DNA of 64,000 nt, from the NCBI GenBank assembly GCA_023206055.1, contig CP065366.1:1798001-1862000 (forward strand). The letters run 5' to 3'. Source of the DNA: Vibrio cyclitrophicus (GTDB lineage Bacteria; Pseudomonadota; Gammaproteobacteria; Enterobacterales; Vibrionaceae). Position numbers and translations under genes: made by a program. How positions within the stretch are numbered: the first letter of the stretch is position 1; every line of letters starts with the position of its first letter. The notes beneath the pieces are model-generated. The model ran no database searches. It saw nothing but the letters and a program-made list of their open reading frames with translations, and was not told where the DNA came from. This document shows, piece by piece, positions 45,720 through 55,222 of the stretch.

Positions 45720-45887
45720 TGTTTGGTGTATGTCTAGGGGAACTGTGTTTGTATCCAGTTGGACGGGGTTTCTACGAAATTCATACTATACGTAAATATG
45801 CTTCATTTTATCATGCAATGAATTTATCTATGTTTTAAGTCACTGAAATACTGTGATTAATTGTGGTAGAGTTCCGCCTATATGAAA

Positions 45888-45936
45888 CTAGACTGAATAA
45901 TTCTGTATTTAAAAGCAGAATGTTTCTGTCTAATAG
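45888..45936 (+). repeat. 49-nt upstream element, copy 2
   Basis: 41 of 49 bases identical to 18193-18241, with the same ATTCTG-N10-CAGAAT and terminal GTCTAATAG. It ends 23 nt before the HEPN-like gene start. See the finding on shared upstream elements. Confidence 0.7.
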
Positions 45937-45958
45937 CTTTAAGGCATTAGGAGGTAAA

Positions 45959-46591
45959 ATGCAGAAATCCGATCAAGTATCGTTGTATTTTTTGTCTGAC
46001 TTAGAAAATTTTCGGGTTTTTGTTGAGCTATCAGAACGTCATTGGTCTGAAGAATTAATTAAGTACAACGAATCTGATATAGAAGATAACGAGTCCGTTT
46101 GTTGGGATAGATACAAGTATCGCAATGATTTAGGCGCGCACTTTCAAGAAGTATTTCCTCAATACCAGAAACAATCATTTTTGCTCATGTTGGTGTCGCT
46201 TTTTGAAGACTATCTTAACCAGCTGTGCCACAGCTTTAACTTTGAAAAAGGTTTGAATTGTATTTTAAAAGACTATCCTGGTTTAGGTATTGAGAGAGCA
46301 AAAAACTACTTACGTAAAGTCGCTAGAATTGAAGTCCCTACAGGCACTGTCTCTTGGAGCAGAGTCGTTGAAGCAAGAGATATCAGGAATATCATTGCTC
46401 ACAATGCAGGGCACTTAGACGAGGCGCTTCATAATAATCAAATTAAAATTGTTGCCAAAAGTCTCAATTTAAATTCGCATAAATTTGCTAGAGTCCATCT
46501 TGAAGTTACACAGGTGTATATCTTTGAAGTTATTGAAGCTATGACTAGTGTGGCTAACGAGCTCTGGCGCAACACGACGGAAAATGCCTAA
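45959..46591 (+). CDS. HEPN-like domain protein (possible RNase, toxin or defence role)
   Basis: 210 aa. Start at 45959 after AGGAGG at 45949-45954; an in-frame start at 45863 would read through the upstream element. Helical protein with LMLVSLFEDYLNQLC at about 77-90 and RNIIAHNAG, where Arg143 and His148 fit the R-x4-6-H HEPN ribonuclease motif. HEPN proteins are often RNases in toxin-antitoxin and phage defence systems; others are structural. No antitoxin partner is seen. The stop lies inside an attC-like R'' box. Confidence 0.7.
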   Translation: MQKSDQVSLYFLSDLENFRVFVELSERHWSEELIKYNESDIEDNESVCWDRYKYRNDLGAHFQEVFPQYQKQSFLLMLVSLFEDYLNQLCHSFNFEKGLNCILKDYPGLGIERAKNYLRKVARIEVPTGTVSWSRVVEARDIRNIIAHNAGHLDEALHNNQIKIVAKSLNLNSHKFARVHLEVTQVYIFEVIEAMTSVANELWRNTTENA

Positions 46592-46650
46592 CAATTTAAG
46601 AATGAATCATTAGGCTCGGCATTTTTAGTTCTGGTTGTAACATTACTCAC
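46586..46650 (+). other. attC-like relic after the HEPN gene
   Basis: GCCTAAC (46586-46592) fits the R'' box RYYYAAC and includes the gene's TAA. AATTTAAGAATGAATCATT and CGGCATTTTTAGTTCTGG resemble Vibrio attC phrases. No intact R' box follows. Confidence 0.45.
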
Positions 46651-46687
46651 ACCTACACATGGTTTTGCTTTCTAAGAGGGAACGAAC

Positions 46688-46894
46688 ATGAATCAAGGTA
46701 TTTTCAAGAATCTGAAGCTGGCATTAGGTGTTGGTTTGGGTGTCGCCATTCATCAGTACTTTTTTATCACGGATAGTGCGTTTGATTTCTATCGACCAAT
46801 TGTGGCGCTTGGGTTTACGTTTGTCGTTAGCAGTATTGGTACACTTCTGAAAGATAGAATCATGCGTAACAAGGAGACTAAAGGGGCATCATGA
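46688..46894 (+). CDS. Small two-span membrane protein (68 aa)
   Basis: ATG at 46688 with GAGGGAACGAAC before it. Hydrophobic spans at about 10-27 and 37-55, then a basic tail KDRIMRNKETKG. The stop overlaps the next gene's ATG (ATGA). Function unknown; likely cotranslated with the kinase-like gene. Confidence 0.65.
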   Translation: MNQGIFKNLKLALGVGLGVAIHQYFFITDSAFDFYRPIVALGFTFVVSSIGTLLKDRIMRNKETKGAS

Positions 46895-47373
46895 CTAAAA
46901 TCTATTTAGTGTGTGGCTTTGTCGGCTCGGGTAAGACGACTTACTCTAAATCGCTTGCAGAAAAGCATGGGGCTTTTCGTTTCTCGATCGATGAGTGGAT
47001 GATTCCTTTGTATGGCGAACATATGGAACGTGAAGTTTTTGATCGCCGGTTGGCTACGCTACAAGGGTTATTCAAGGAGTCTGCAATGCAGCTTTTTTCC
47101 TTGGGTGTTCCTGTGATTTTTGACTTTGGTTTTTGGCGTAAGTCTGACCGAGATTCTTTTACAAGCTGGGCATCAAAACTAGGTGTGGACAGCGAAGTTC
47201 ACTACCTTGATGTTCCGTTTGAGACTTGCAAGCAGAGGGCATTTAGCCGGAACTCGGAATTGAATGGTAAGTCTTATGAAATGACACCGGAAATGTTAGA
47301 TCTGTTTTGGTCTTGGTTTGAGGTTCCAACTTCAAATGAAGATGTTGTTTGGGTTCAGCTGGAAGCTCAATAA
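46891..47373 (+). CDS. P-loop ATPase/kinase (AAA_33, zeta-toxin-like)
   Basis: 160 aa. Walker A CGFVGSGKTTYSKSL at about 8-22, ending with Lys-Thr-Thr; FSIDEWMIPLYG and LGVPVIFDFGFWRKSDR continue the kinase core. AAA_33 proteins are small phosphotransferases related to zeta toxin and polynucleotide kinase. It overlaps the membrane protein gene by 4 nt. Substrate unknown. Confidence 0.82.
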   Translation: MTKIYLVCGFVGSGKTTYSKSLAEKHGAFRFSIDEWMIPLYGEHMEREVFDRRLATLQGLFKESAMQLFSLGVPVIFDFGFWRKSDRDSFTSWASKLGVDSEVHYLDVPFETCKQRAFSRNSELNGKSYEMTPEMLDLFWSWFEVPTSNEDVVWVQLEAQ

Positions 47374-47581
47374 AATATGCGACTAGGCGTGAAGGTGAGT
47401 GGCCTTTTTGTTATCTAGCTTGTGTTCTAAGCCTTAGGTTACATCGGGTTTATGAAAGTCTGAGTTGTCCATCGAGTAGTAGAGCGATAATTGCACTCCA
47501 GTTACGCCATTTTTGGTAATTAACATTCCCTGTCGATTATCGAATCTTTCATCAAACCAACTATTAAGACAGGGAACTGAA

Positions 47582-48004
47582 ATGAACAGAATGACATGGG
47601 TCGCGCTGGCTCCGTTATTACTATCAACGGCAATGATATTTCGTACTTTTATCTATGGAAGCCAAAGCCACATCGAAGTTATAACGGTGTCGTTGGTATT
47701 GTCTGCGCCTTTGATTTTTACCTTTGTACTTGTTTTCTTATTTTGCCGAGATAACGTTTCTGATAGATATGCGCTACTTGGAACAATCGCAATTTGCGGG
47801 CACTTATTTACAGTGATGCTCCATGTATTGTGGAACGGCTTTATGTTGGCGGATGTGATTAACAAAGATGATTTAGGGCCAGCACAAGGCTATACCGGTT
47901 TGATACTTTGGGTTGGTAGCGTCAAAACGATGCTACTCGGCTTGGCTGTAGGGTTATGCCTTCATTACTTACCACGTTTATTTAGAAAGGCCGCAGCAAG
48001 ATAG
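47582..48004 (+). CDS. Four-span membrane protein, unknown
   Basis: 140 aa. Start at 47582 after AGGGAAC. Hydrophobic spans about 5-21, 32-52, 65-85 and 110-128. An RK-rich end. No family recognised. Confidence 0.65.
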   Translation: MNRMTWVALAPLLLSTAMIFRTFIYGSQSHIEVITVSLVLSAPLIFTFVLVFLFCRDNVSDRYALLGTIAICGHLFTVMLHVLWNGFMLADVINKDDLGPAQGYTGLILWVGSVKTMLLGLAVGLCLHYLPRLFRKAAAR

Positions 48005-48041
48005 CTGTTTGGCTAGTTCGTTGCCTATAGGAGTTGTCACC

Positions 48042-48473
48042 GTGTTTTATAGTAAGGAATTCAACAAGGGATTGCTGCTAATCCTTATTTCAATAAGTGC
48101 TTTCATTGTCATTACCTCTGATAACAACCCTGAGACATTAATCGCTCACGCCATCAACGGCTTAATTGCTTTGCTCTTTTTCTCCATGACAATTGAAGTC
48201 AAAGACAATGTACTAAGCTGGTATTTCGGCTTTGGCTTTTGGCGTAAGAATGTCGAGGTGTCAGACATTGCAGAGACATCGTTCTATCAAAGCAAGTGGT
48301 ATCAAGGTATAGGCATCCGAATGCTGAGCGATGGCTGGTTGTATAATGCATCGATAGGTTCAGCGCTGAAGTTAAGCTTAAGCACTGGAAAGCATGTTTA
48401 CATTGGTTGTAAAGATACGGATGGTTTAAAGCTGGCCTTGAAAACCGCTAACGAACAGATAACTCAAAAGTGA
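48042..48473 (+). CDS. Membrane protein with bacterial PH-like domain
   Basis: 143 aa. GTG start at 48042 with AGGAG at 48029-48033. Two hydrophobic spans, then TIEVKDNVLSWYFGFGFWRKNV and VSDIAETSFYQSKWYQGIGIR, the pattern of small bacterial PH-like proteins. Function unknown. Confidence 0.6.
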   Translation: MFYSKEFNKGLLLILISISAFIVITSDNNPETLIAHAINGLIALLFFSMTIEVKDNVLSWYFGFGFWRKNVEVSDIAETSFYQSKWYQGIGIRMLSDGWLYNASIGSALKLSLSTGKHVYIGCKDTDGLKLALKTANEQITQK

Positions 48474-48583
48474 TTTACGAGGCTTGGCATTTTTCGTTTA
48501 AGGTTTGGTTAATGTTCAGGTCATATAGTTGTGGGTCAGTGGTGTTGTTCGAATCGTAAAGTATTATGTTGACAGGGGAAGTT

Positions 48584-48916
48584 ATGAATCCACAAGAAGC
48601 CTTTATAGGGTTTGCGGTTTATGGGGTTATCAGTAGTTTTATCTGCTTGTTTACGTTTTTTATTATCAAAGATGCAAAGTGCAAACAAACATTGTGGACT
48701 TTGCAAGCTGTTGTTTTTGGTATCTTCTTCGTTGGCTTTATCTATTGGTCTGGTGGTGATGGGCCAAAATTGTTGGTCTGGATTCCGCTTGTTATTTTAA
48801 TGTCTATCTACAATATCCACTCTCTGAAATTTTGTGGTTCTTGTGGAAAAACTAACGTAAGAAAAAGCGGATTGTCATCCATTAAATCATGTAGTGAATG
48901 TGGTAATGCTTTATAG
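48584..48916 (+). CDS. Membrane protein with C-terminal zinc ribbon
   Basis: 110 aa. Start at 48584 with AGGGGA upstream. Three hydrophobic spans, then FCGSCGKTNVRKSG and KSCSECGNAL, a zinc ribbon. Function unknown. The zinc pairs are not the same arrangement as in the three double-knuckle proteins. Confidence 0.65.
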   Translation: MNPQEAFIGFAVYGVISSFICLFTFFIIKDAKCKQTLWTLQAVVFGIFFVGFIYWSGGDGPKLLVWIPLVILMSIYNIHSLKFCGSCGKTNVRKSGLSSIKSCSECGNAL

Positions 48917-48975
48917 TAAAGCTAAGAAATATCGGACGTTTGTTCATTTTAGTTTCAGCCTTAAAAGGAAGTTGT

Positions 48976-49257
48976 ATGAATTTAGATAAAGCTAAAAAAC
49001 GCATCGCAAAGCAGGTTAAAAAAGGCGACAACGGATACCCAAAAATCACGTTAGCGTATTACGGATCGACCAAAGATCTCGCAACGGAAGTCGCAGTTCA
49101 ATTTATGCTGGGTGAGGGCGATGGTGTTCAAGAAGAGCGTTTTTCTTGTGAAACCGAAATCCGAGATAATGAGCTAATCCAAACGACGTTACTCAAGATA
49201 ATCGAGCGCGCTAATGTTAACTCAGTGATTGAAGTTGAAGGCGTGACGGTTCTTTAG
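48976..49257 (+). CDS. Hypothetical protein (93 aa)
   Basis: Starts at 48976 after AAAGGAAG. A basic N-terminus (LDKAKKRIAKQVKKG) leads into an alternating strand/helix region (YPKITLAYYGSTKDLATEVA). No family recognised, but composition is normal for a real gene. Confidence 0.6.
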   Translation: MNLDKAKKRIAKQVKKGDNGYPKITLAYYGSTKDLATEVAVQFMLGEGDGVQEERFSCETEIRDNELIQTTLLKIIERANVNSVIEVEGVTVL

Positions 49258-49321
49258 TTGTCTTAGTATCAGTCGGTGCGTTTGAAATTTTCTACTCATA
49301 ATTTATCAAGGAAGGAACATT

Positions 49322-49771
49322 ATGAAATTAGCTCAGTTAAATATCGCTCTGGCTAAATACCCGTTAGATGCGCCGGAAATCAAAGAGTTTGTCGATAACT
49401 TAGAGCTGGTTAACGGAATCGCAGAAAGCAGTGAAGGGTTCGTTTGGCGTCTGAAAGATGAATCTGGTGACGCCACCAACATCCAAGCTTTTGATGATCC
49501 TAATATGATTGTGAACATGTCGGTGTGGGATTCTGTGGATTCGTTAAAGAACTTCATGTTCCGCACACATCACCGTGATTTCATGCGCCGAAAGGGAGAC
49601 TGGTTTCAGCGTTTACCTGAAGATACTTATGTTCTTTGGTGGATCGAAGAAGATCATATTCCCACACTCGCAGAAGCGATAGAGCGACTTGAACACCTCA
49701 GAGAAATCGGTGATACGCCGTATGCCTTCACTTTTAAAACCAATTTTACAGAGTCAGAAGCGCCAAAATAG
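49322..49771 (+). CDS. DUF3291 domain protein
   Basis: 149 aa with MKLAQLNIALAKYPLDAP at the start and NMSVWDSVDSLKNFMFRTHH and WWIEEDHIPTLAEAIERLEHL further on, all DUF3291 hallmarks (a ferredoxin-like, ABM-type fold). GGAAGGAACATT precedes the ATG. Function unknown, possibly small-molecule monooxygenase-like. Confidence 0.88.
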   Translation: MKLAQLNIALAKYPLDAPEIKEFVDNLELVNGIAESSEGFVWRLKDESGDATNIQAFDDPNMIVNMSVWDSVDSLKNFMFRTHHRDFMRRKGDWFQRLPEDTYVLWWIEEDHIPTLAEAIERLEHLREIGDTPYAFTFKTNFTESEAPK

Positions 49772-49889
49772 CGTTCGTCCAACCAACGTTACGTTCCATT
49801 GAAATTAAAATAGGGTGGTGTGTGGGAGTTGTTGATGTTGGATGGATCATCGATAGTGTTTTCTGCATTTAAACAGATAAAGGTAAGTT

Positions 49890-50222
49890 GTGATTGAATT
49901 TAAAACGGTCGGTCTTTTTGTACTTACGGCGGTGGCCGAGATTGCAGGGTGTTATCTACCTTATCTTTGGTTAAGAGAAGACAAGAGCATTTGGTTATTG
50001 ATTCCTGCTGCGATAAGCCTTGCGTTGTTTGCTTGGTTATTGACGCTTCATCCTACCGCGACAGGGCGTGTTTATGCGGCCTATGGTGGGGTGTATATTT
50101 CGGTTGCATTGATATGGCTGTGGCTTGTTGATGGCGAAAAGCCGACAACGTGGGATCTGGTTGGTGGATCAGTAGCACTACTCGGTATGGCGATTATTAT
50201 GGTTGGGCCTCGCAACGCGTAG
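49890..50222 (+). CDS. ynfA: YnfA family small membrane protein (UPF0060)
   Basis: 110 aa, GTG start at 49890. Four hydrophobic spans, with [14 protein letters not shown] and [21 protein letters not shown] as family signatures. YnfA is a small multidrug-resistance-like transporter family member. Lone gene. Confidence 0.9.
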   Translation: MIEFKTVGLFVLTAVAEIAGCYLPYLWLREDKSIWLLIPAAISLALFAWLLTLHPTATGRVYAAYGGVYISVALIWLWLVDGEKPTTWDLVGGSVALLGMAIIMVGPRNA

Positions 50223-50256
50223 TGCATGCATTGAGATGACAGGAAGAGAATAAACC

Positions 50257-50472
50257 ATGGAAAAGGTTGATTGGCACAAGAATCAGATTGATGACAGTAC
50301 CGTCATAACGGACAGCTACAAAACGACTCAAAACGTGCGTCGATATTTTAAGTCCAAGCTTGGCGAAGAGTTTAAATTTGACCGTGATTTTATGCAGTGG
50401 ATGAACAATGCGACAGGATTGACTATGGGTGATGCCTTACAAGAGTGGGCGAAGCGTAACGATATAAAGTAA
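50257..50472 (+). CDS. DUF6434-like small protein
   Basis: 71 aa. TVITDSYKTTQNVRRYFKS and FDRDFMQWMNNATGLTMGDAL form the recognisable pattern of DUF6434, often found with SAP domains. Basic and compact, so nucleic-acid binding is possible. Function unknown. Confidence 0.65.
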   Translation: MEKVDWHKNQIDDSTVITDSYKTTQNVRRYFKSKLGEEFKFDRDFMQWMNNATGLTMGDALQEWAKRNDIK

Positions 50473-50517
50473 CGGATTATCTTGTTGGTCAACTCATTTA
50501 CCAGCTAGCCAGTTCAT

Positions 50518-50553
50518 AAAAATACCGCCGTAATCAACGGCGGTATTTTTTAT
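50518..50553. terminator. Bidirectional terminator between DUF6434 gene and RND operon
   Basis: AAAAATACCGCCGT (50518-50531) pairs with ACGGCGGTATTTTT (50537-50550): 14 perfect pairs, A-rich and T-rich ends for both directions. Confidence 0.93.
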
Positions 50554-50596
50554 TACGCTTATCGCATTATTCAGTAGATAACGAAGAGCAGTTAGC

Positions 50597-52090
50597 CTAG
50601 TTTACGCGGGCTAATTCAACAGTTTGCGTTTCACTCGCTACTTTCCAATCGCCACCTAAAGCTTTGTACACTGCAATCGTGGTGTTGGCTGTTTGAAGCT
50701 TGGCGGCCACTTGTCGATCTTGCATCGCTTTTTGTTGTCTTTGTGCGTCTAACACCGACAGGTAATCCACGAGGCCGGCTTTGTATAAAGATTTGGCTTT
50801 GCTCACTGCGTTATCAACGGCAAGGGTGGCTTCATCGATGCGCTTTTGGTTTTCTTGGCTACGACCATAGGCAAACAAGCTTGAATCGACTTCTGCAAAG
50901 GCGCTGTCTACCGAGTGTTGGTAGTTAAGCGCTGCAGAACGGAACCTTGCTTCGTTCATTTCAACCATGGCTTCACCTCGACCACCATCGAATACATTCC
51001 AACTGATACCGGCAGATGCAGCCCAACCGAATGAGTCGCTACTGAATAGGTCATCAAAACTTCCTGCGGATACTCCTGGCGTTCCCGTTAGGAAGAACTT
51101 GGGGTAGCGATTGGCAATGCTTGCACCGAGTTCTTCGTTAATGGCTGCCATTTCTCGTTCTGCAATACGGATGTCTGGGCGTTGTTCTAACAAATCAGAA
51201 GGTAAGCCTGTCGGAATAACATCGTTCATTCGCGGCAAGGTAAATTCACCTGCTAAACGTTGGTTCACGCTCGTAAGTGACTCGCCTAACAACACTGCCA
51301 TGCGCTGTTTGTGTACTTGCTCTGCGATTTCAAGTTGAGGAACAATGGATTCAGTCGCAGCAAGCATGGCTTTAGCTTGAGCTAGGTCTAACTCTGAGCC
51401 GTAGCCACTTCGAACCACTTTGGTGACCAATTCTAAGGTTTGCTTTTGGTCGGCAATGTTTTCTAGTGCGATCGCTTTTCGCTCTTGAGCACCGCGATAT
51501 TGCAGGTAGTTGTGAATGACATCTGCAGTGATCAAGGTGTTCAAACCCGATTGAAAGATCTCCGCTTGTTCCACTCGGATCGTCGCCGCGTTGGATTGTT
51601 TATCGATACGTCCAAACAAATCCATTTCCCATGCGATGCTCGCACCTAAGAACCCACCATCGTGTTGGGCTTCGAGTAACGACATGCCCGTTGCTGATTC
51701 AACTGCATCAGAGGCGCCAAATACCGGGCCGAGTAGGGAGTCGTTCTCACTCAGCTGGTAGTTGTAATAACCACCACCAACATTCACAGTCGGGACTTTG
51801 AATGATTCGACTACGCTTTTGTACGAGTTCGCCATGGTGATACGCTCGGCGGCCAATTTAAGTGGGATGTTCTGGCTTTGGACATCGACCACTAACTGAT
51901 TGAGCGTTGGATCACTGAACTGTGTCCACCAATGATTGTGTTGTTGGTTTTGGCTCACACCGTCTTGACTATATAGAAACGTTTCAGCCATGGTCGTTTG
52001 TGGTTCTACGTAATCAGGGCCAACCGCACAACCTGTCAGCAACAAGGCGAGAGCAATAGGAGCCACTTTAAACTTTGTTAATGGATACAT
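50597..52090 (-). CDS. RND efflux outer-membrane lipoprotein (NodT/OprM family)
   Basis: 497 aa. Lipobox LLTGC within residues 17-21, then AVGPDYVEPQ, the usual start of this family. Two repeated barrel halves with APNYQ-like parts; EQRPDIRIAEREMAA and WNVFDGGRG are typical. The trimeric exit channel for the pump encoded upstream in the operon; its start follows the permease stop by 2 nt. Confidence 0.9.
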   Translation of the reverse strand: MYPLTKFKVAPIALALLLTGCAVGPDYVEPQTTMAETFLYSQDGVSQNQQHNHWWTQFSDPTLNQLVVDVQSQNIPLKLAAERITMANSYKSVVESFKVPTVNVGGGYYNYQLSENDSLLGPVFGASDAVESATGMSLLEAQHDGGFLGASIAWEMDLFGRIDKQSNAATIRVEQAEIFQSGLNTLITADVIHNYLQYRGAQERKAIALENIADQKQTLELVTKVVRSGYGSELDLAQAKAMLAATESIVPQLEIAEQVHKQRMAVLLGESLTSVNQRLAGEFTLPRMNDVIPTGLPSDLLEQRPDIRIAEREMAAINEELGASIANRYPKFFLTGTPGVSAGSFDDLFSSDSFGWAASAGISWNVFDGGRGEAMVEMNEARFRSAALNYQHSVDSAFAEVDSSLFAYGRSQENQKRIDEATLAVDNAVSKAKSLYKAGLVDYLSVLDAQRQQKAMQDRQVAAKLQTANTTIAVYKALGGDWKVASETQTVELARVN

Positions 52091-52092
52091 GT

Positions 52093-55000
52093 TTATTGCT
52101 CCTTGTTGAATGAGGTTGTAGTGCCGCTGTTTGTAGATTGAGGCGTTGCATCAAGCACGATCACTGCGTCTTTGATGGCTTCCTCTACTGTCTTTTTTTC
52201 TTCAGTTCGATAGAAAAGCTTGTACAGCGCAGGCATTACAAACAGAGACAACACGGTTGCCGCAGCCAAACCACCGATAATGGTTGCTGCCATCTGGTCA
52301 AACAGTAGATCGCTTAGCAATGGGATCATACCAAGTGCCGTGGTGAGTGCGCCCATTGAGATCGCCATCGTACGGTTCACTGTCGCTTCTTTGATTGCGT
52401 CAGACAGTGAGCGACCGTTCTTACGTTCGAGCTCGATTTGGTCCATCAACACGATGCCATTCTTGATGATCATACCTGTTAATGTTACCGCGCCAATCAG
52501 AGCCATGAAGCCGAATGGTTTATCCAACAACAATAAACTGAATGTTGCACCCGTCGCCGCAAGCGGTAGGGTGGTGAAGATGATCACTGGCTGTTTGAAG
52601 CCGTTAAACATCGCCACTAAGATAATTACCATCAACAACATTGCTTTAGGCAGTTGCTTAAGAATATCGCTGACCGCTTTATGCTCGTCGTAATATTCGC
52701 CACCCCATTCCAAGTGGTAACCATCTGGAAGGTGGATTGATTCAATTTGCTCTTTAACGGAGTTTCTTACTGCTGCAGGTGTGGTGTAACGACCAACGCC
52801 AGCTTGTGCAGTGATGGTTTTCACTCGGTCACGACGCCAAATCATGGTCTCTTCACTGGTTAGCTCAAACCCATCGATGACTTGGCCGAGTGGAACGCTG
52901 TGTATGCCCAATAGAGAGCGAACCGGCAGAGTTTCAAGTGATTGAATTGAGCTTTCTGTCCCGCGCAGTTGAATCGTGACCAACTCATCGTTCAAGTTCA
53001 TACGACCCAGCGGCATACCTTCTGACGCGCGCTTTATCGCGAATGCAATGTCTGCGCGGTTAATACCTGCAAGGCGCATCTTGTCTTGGTTGATGATAGG
53101 TTCTAACACTTTGCTTTTTTGACGCCAATCGTCACGTACGTATTTGGTGTCTGGATGTTGAGCAAATATAGCTTTCGCTTGCTTTGATAGTCCGTGAAGA
53201 ACCTCGACATCCGGGCCGGAGAAACGCGCTTCAACACTGAATTTATCCGCCGTCGCCAATTTTAAGCTTATAAAGCGAGGGTCTGCATTTGGAAACTCTT
53301 CCATTAACCATTTATCACCACGTGCAATTAACGGGCTAAGTGATGGAAAATCCGTAGCGTTAATCAAGATCTGACCGTAAGCCGGGTCAAACGGTTCTGG
53401 TTCAATGGTCACTGAGAAACGTGGAGCACCCGCGCCAACGTATGTTGAAATACTGTCGACTTCCGGCTGTTCTAACAACCATTGCTCGATGCGTTTCATA
53501 TCCTCTGAAGTTTGTTCAACCTTGGCACCATTTGGTAGCCAGTAATCTAAGAACAGAATAGGTCTGTCGGCTTGTGGAATAAAGTTAACCGCAATGTTCG
53601 GAATAGCCAGTGCCGTCACTAAAATCAGTGGAATAAGTCCCGTCAGTGCTTTGAGTGGGTTATCTACTGTCCAGTTTACGCTTTTACGGTATAAGCTCAC
53701 TTTGGTGTCGTCAGCTTGTTTGGTTGGCTTGATAAAGAACCAACACATCAAGGCTGTAAACGTCATCGCGACTAGCCAAGACAGTAATAGTGAAGAGGCG
53801 ATGATAAGGAATACTGAGCTAGCGAACTCAGCGGCATCCGTTTTTGAAAAGATAACAGGGCTCGCACCCATGATAGCGATAACTGTCGCGCCAAAGAGCG
53901 GTGTTGCTGTCTCTTTCACAGAATCAATTGCGGCTTTGGTGCGGTCGATGCCTTTGTTGATTTTTACAATCATCATATCGGTGATAACAATGGCATTATC
54001 CACCAACATGCCGAGCGCAAGAATGAACGTACCTAGCGAAACTCGGTGTAAATCGATTGAAGCCATGTTCATGTAGATAAGCGTTAACAAGATAGTCAGC
54101 AGCAAGCTTGAACCAACGATAGTTGCGCTTTTTAGCCCCATGAATACGGACAGGACGATGAATACAATCGCGACACTCTCAAGCAAGTTGCTTACGAAGT
54201 TGTCGATCGATTTCTGAACTTCTTCCGGCTGGTTTGCAACTGTCGAGATATCGACGCCTAACGGTAGAGTTGCTTGGAAATCGCTGACGATCTGGTGGAT
54301 TTCATCGCCAAGCGATACCACGTTAACGCCCGCAACAGGACTCATTGCCAATGTAACTGCAGGTACGCCGTTGTAGCGGTTCTCTGTCATCAGTGGCTCT
54401 TGGTAGCCCATTGTGATGTCTGCGATATCGCCCAAACGGATTAAGCTGGTTCCGAATTCACTCACGCCGCCTTTGATCATCAGGTTTTTAATATCATCTA
54501 ATGAACCAAACTCGCTCGACTGTTGAACACGAATACGCTCAGTGCCTGCTGAAAACTTGCCCGCGTCAAAGGTCATGTTCTGAGTATTGAGTTGTGACCA
54601 AACTTGCGTGATAGATAGGCCGTATTGTGCCAATCTTTCATCTGGGATGTTGATGTGGACAACACGTGGCTGAACACCATGTAACTCAATCTTCTTAATG
54701 CCATCGACGGTTTTGATGCGTCGTTGTAACTCTTCTGCGTAACGTCTTAGTTCAGCAGGCGATGCATCCGTACTGTGGATAGAAAAAAGCATTCCGTAGA
54801 CTTCAGAAAACTCATCCTGTACGACACTGATCTGTGCCGCCGAAGGCAGTAACAGCTTCATGTCAGACACTTTACGACGCAACAAGTCCCACTCTTGAGG
54901 AAGTGCTTTTGAATTAAGAGACTCCTTTAAGTCAACAAATACCATCGACATGCCTGGACGAGACAGTGAACGCAGTCGGTTCAATGAACCCATTTCTTGC

Positions 55001-55215
55001 AGTTTGGTTTCCACGGTATCGGTGACTTGTTGCTCCACTTCTTCTGCAGAAGCGCCAGGGTAGAGGGTTACTACCACGGCCGTTTTGATGGTGAAGCTTG
55101 GATCTTCGAGCTTGCCAAGATCAAAGTAAGAAAACAGGCCCGCAATTACACTCAATGCAGTGAAAAACAGGATGAAGGTGCGTTGTTTTATCGCAAAATC
55201 AGCTAGATTCATCAT
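52093..55215 (-). CDS. RND efflux transporter permease (AcrB family)
   Basis: 1040 aa, full length for HAE-1/AcrB permeases. Twelve predicted membrane spans, with TM4 residues in GTFILALGMLVDNAIVITD, and two periplasmic loops. PGASAEEVEQQVTDTVE is near the N-terminus. Uses the proton gradient to export drugs or toxic compounds. It sits between the adaptor and the outer-membrane gene, 7 and 2 nt gaps. Confidence 0.93.
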   Translation of the reverse strand: MMNLADFAIKQRTFILFFTALSVIAGLFSYFDLGKLEDPSFTIKTAVVVTLYPGASAEEVEQQVTDTVETKLQEMGSLNRLRSLSRPGMSMVFVDLKESLNSKALPQEWDLLRRKVSDMKLLLPSAAQISVVQDEFSEVYGMLFSIHSTDASPAELRRYAEELQRRIKTVDGIKKIELHGVQPRVVHINIPDERLAQYGLSITQVWSQLNTQNMTFDAGKFSAGTERIRVQQSSEFGSLDDIKNLMIKGGVSEFGTSLIRLGDIADITMGYQEPLMTENRYNGVPAVTLAMSPVAGVNVVSLGDEIHQIVSDFQATLPLGVDISTVANQPEEVQKSIDNFVSNLLESVAIVFIVLSVFMGLKSATIVGSSLLLTILLTLIYMNMASIDLHRVSLGTFILALGMLVDNAIVITDMMIVKINKGIDRTKAAIDSVKETATPLFGATVIAIMGASPVIFSKTDAAEFASSVFLIIASSLLLSWLVAMTFTALMCWFFIKPTKQADDTKVSLYRKSVNWTVDNPLKALTGLIPLILVTALAIPNIAVNFIPQADRPILFLDYWLPNGAKVEQTSEDMKRIEQWLLEQPEVDSISTYVGAGAPRFSVTIEPEPFDPAYGQILINATDFPSLSPLIARGDKWLMEEFPNADPRFISLKLATADKFSVEARFSGPDVEVLHGLSKQAKAIFAQHPDTKYVRDDWRQKSKVLEPIINQDKMRLAGINRADIAFAIKRASEGMPLGRMNLNDELVTIQLRGTESSIQSLETLPVRSLLGIHSVPLGQVIDGFELTSEETMIWRRDRVKTITAQAGVGRYTTPAAVRNSVKEQIESIHLPDGYHLEWGGEYYDEHKAVSDILKQLPKAMLLMVIILVAMFNGFKQPVIIFTTLPLAATGATFSLLLLDKPFGFMALIGAVTLTGMIIKNGIVLMDQIELERKNGRSLSDAIKEATVNRTMAISMGALTTALGMIPLLSDLLFDQMAATIIGGLAAATVLSLFVMPALYKLFYRTEEKKTVEEAIKDAVIVLDATPQSTNSGTTTSFNKEQ

Positions 55216-55222
55216 GATTTAC

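Noticed and set aside
47374..47420. attC or terminator after the AAA_33 gene
   Set aside because: AGGC and GCCTTTTT can pair only weakly and the core boxes are missing.
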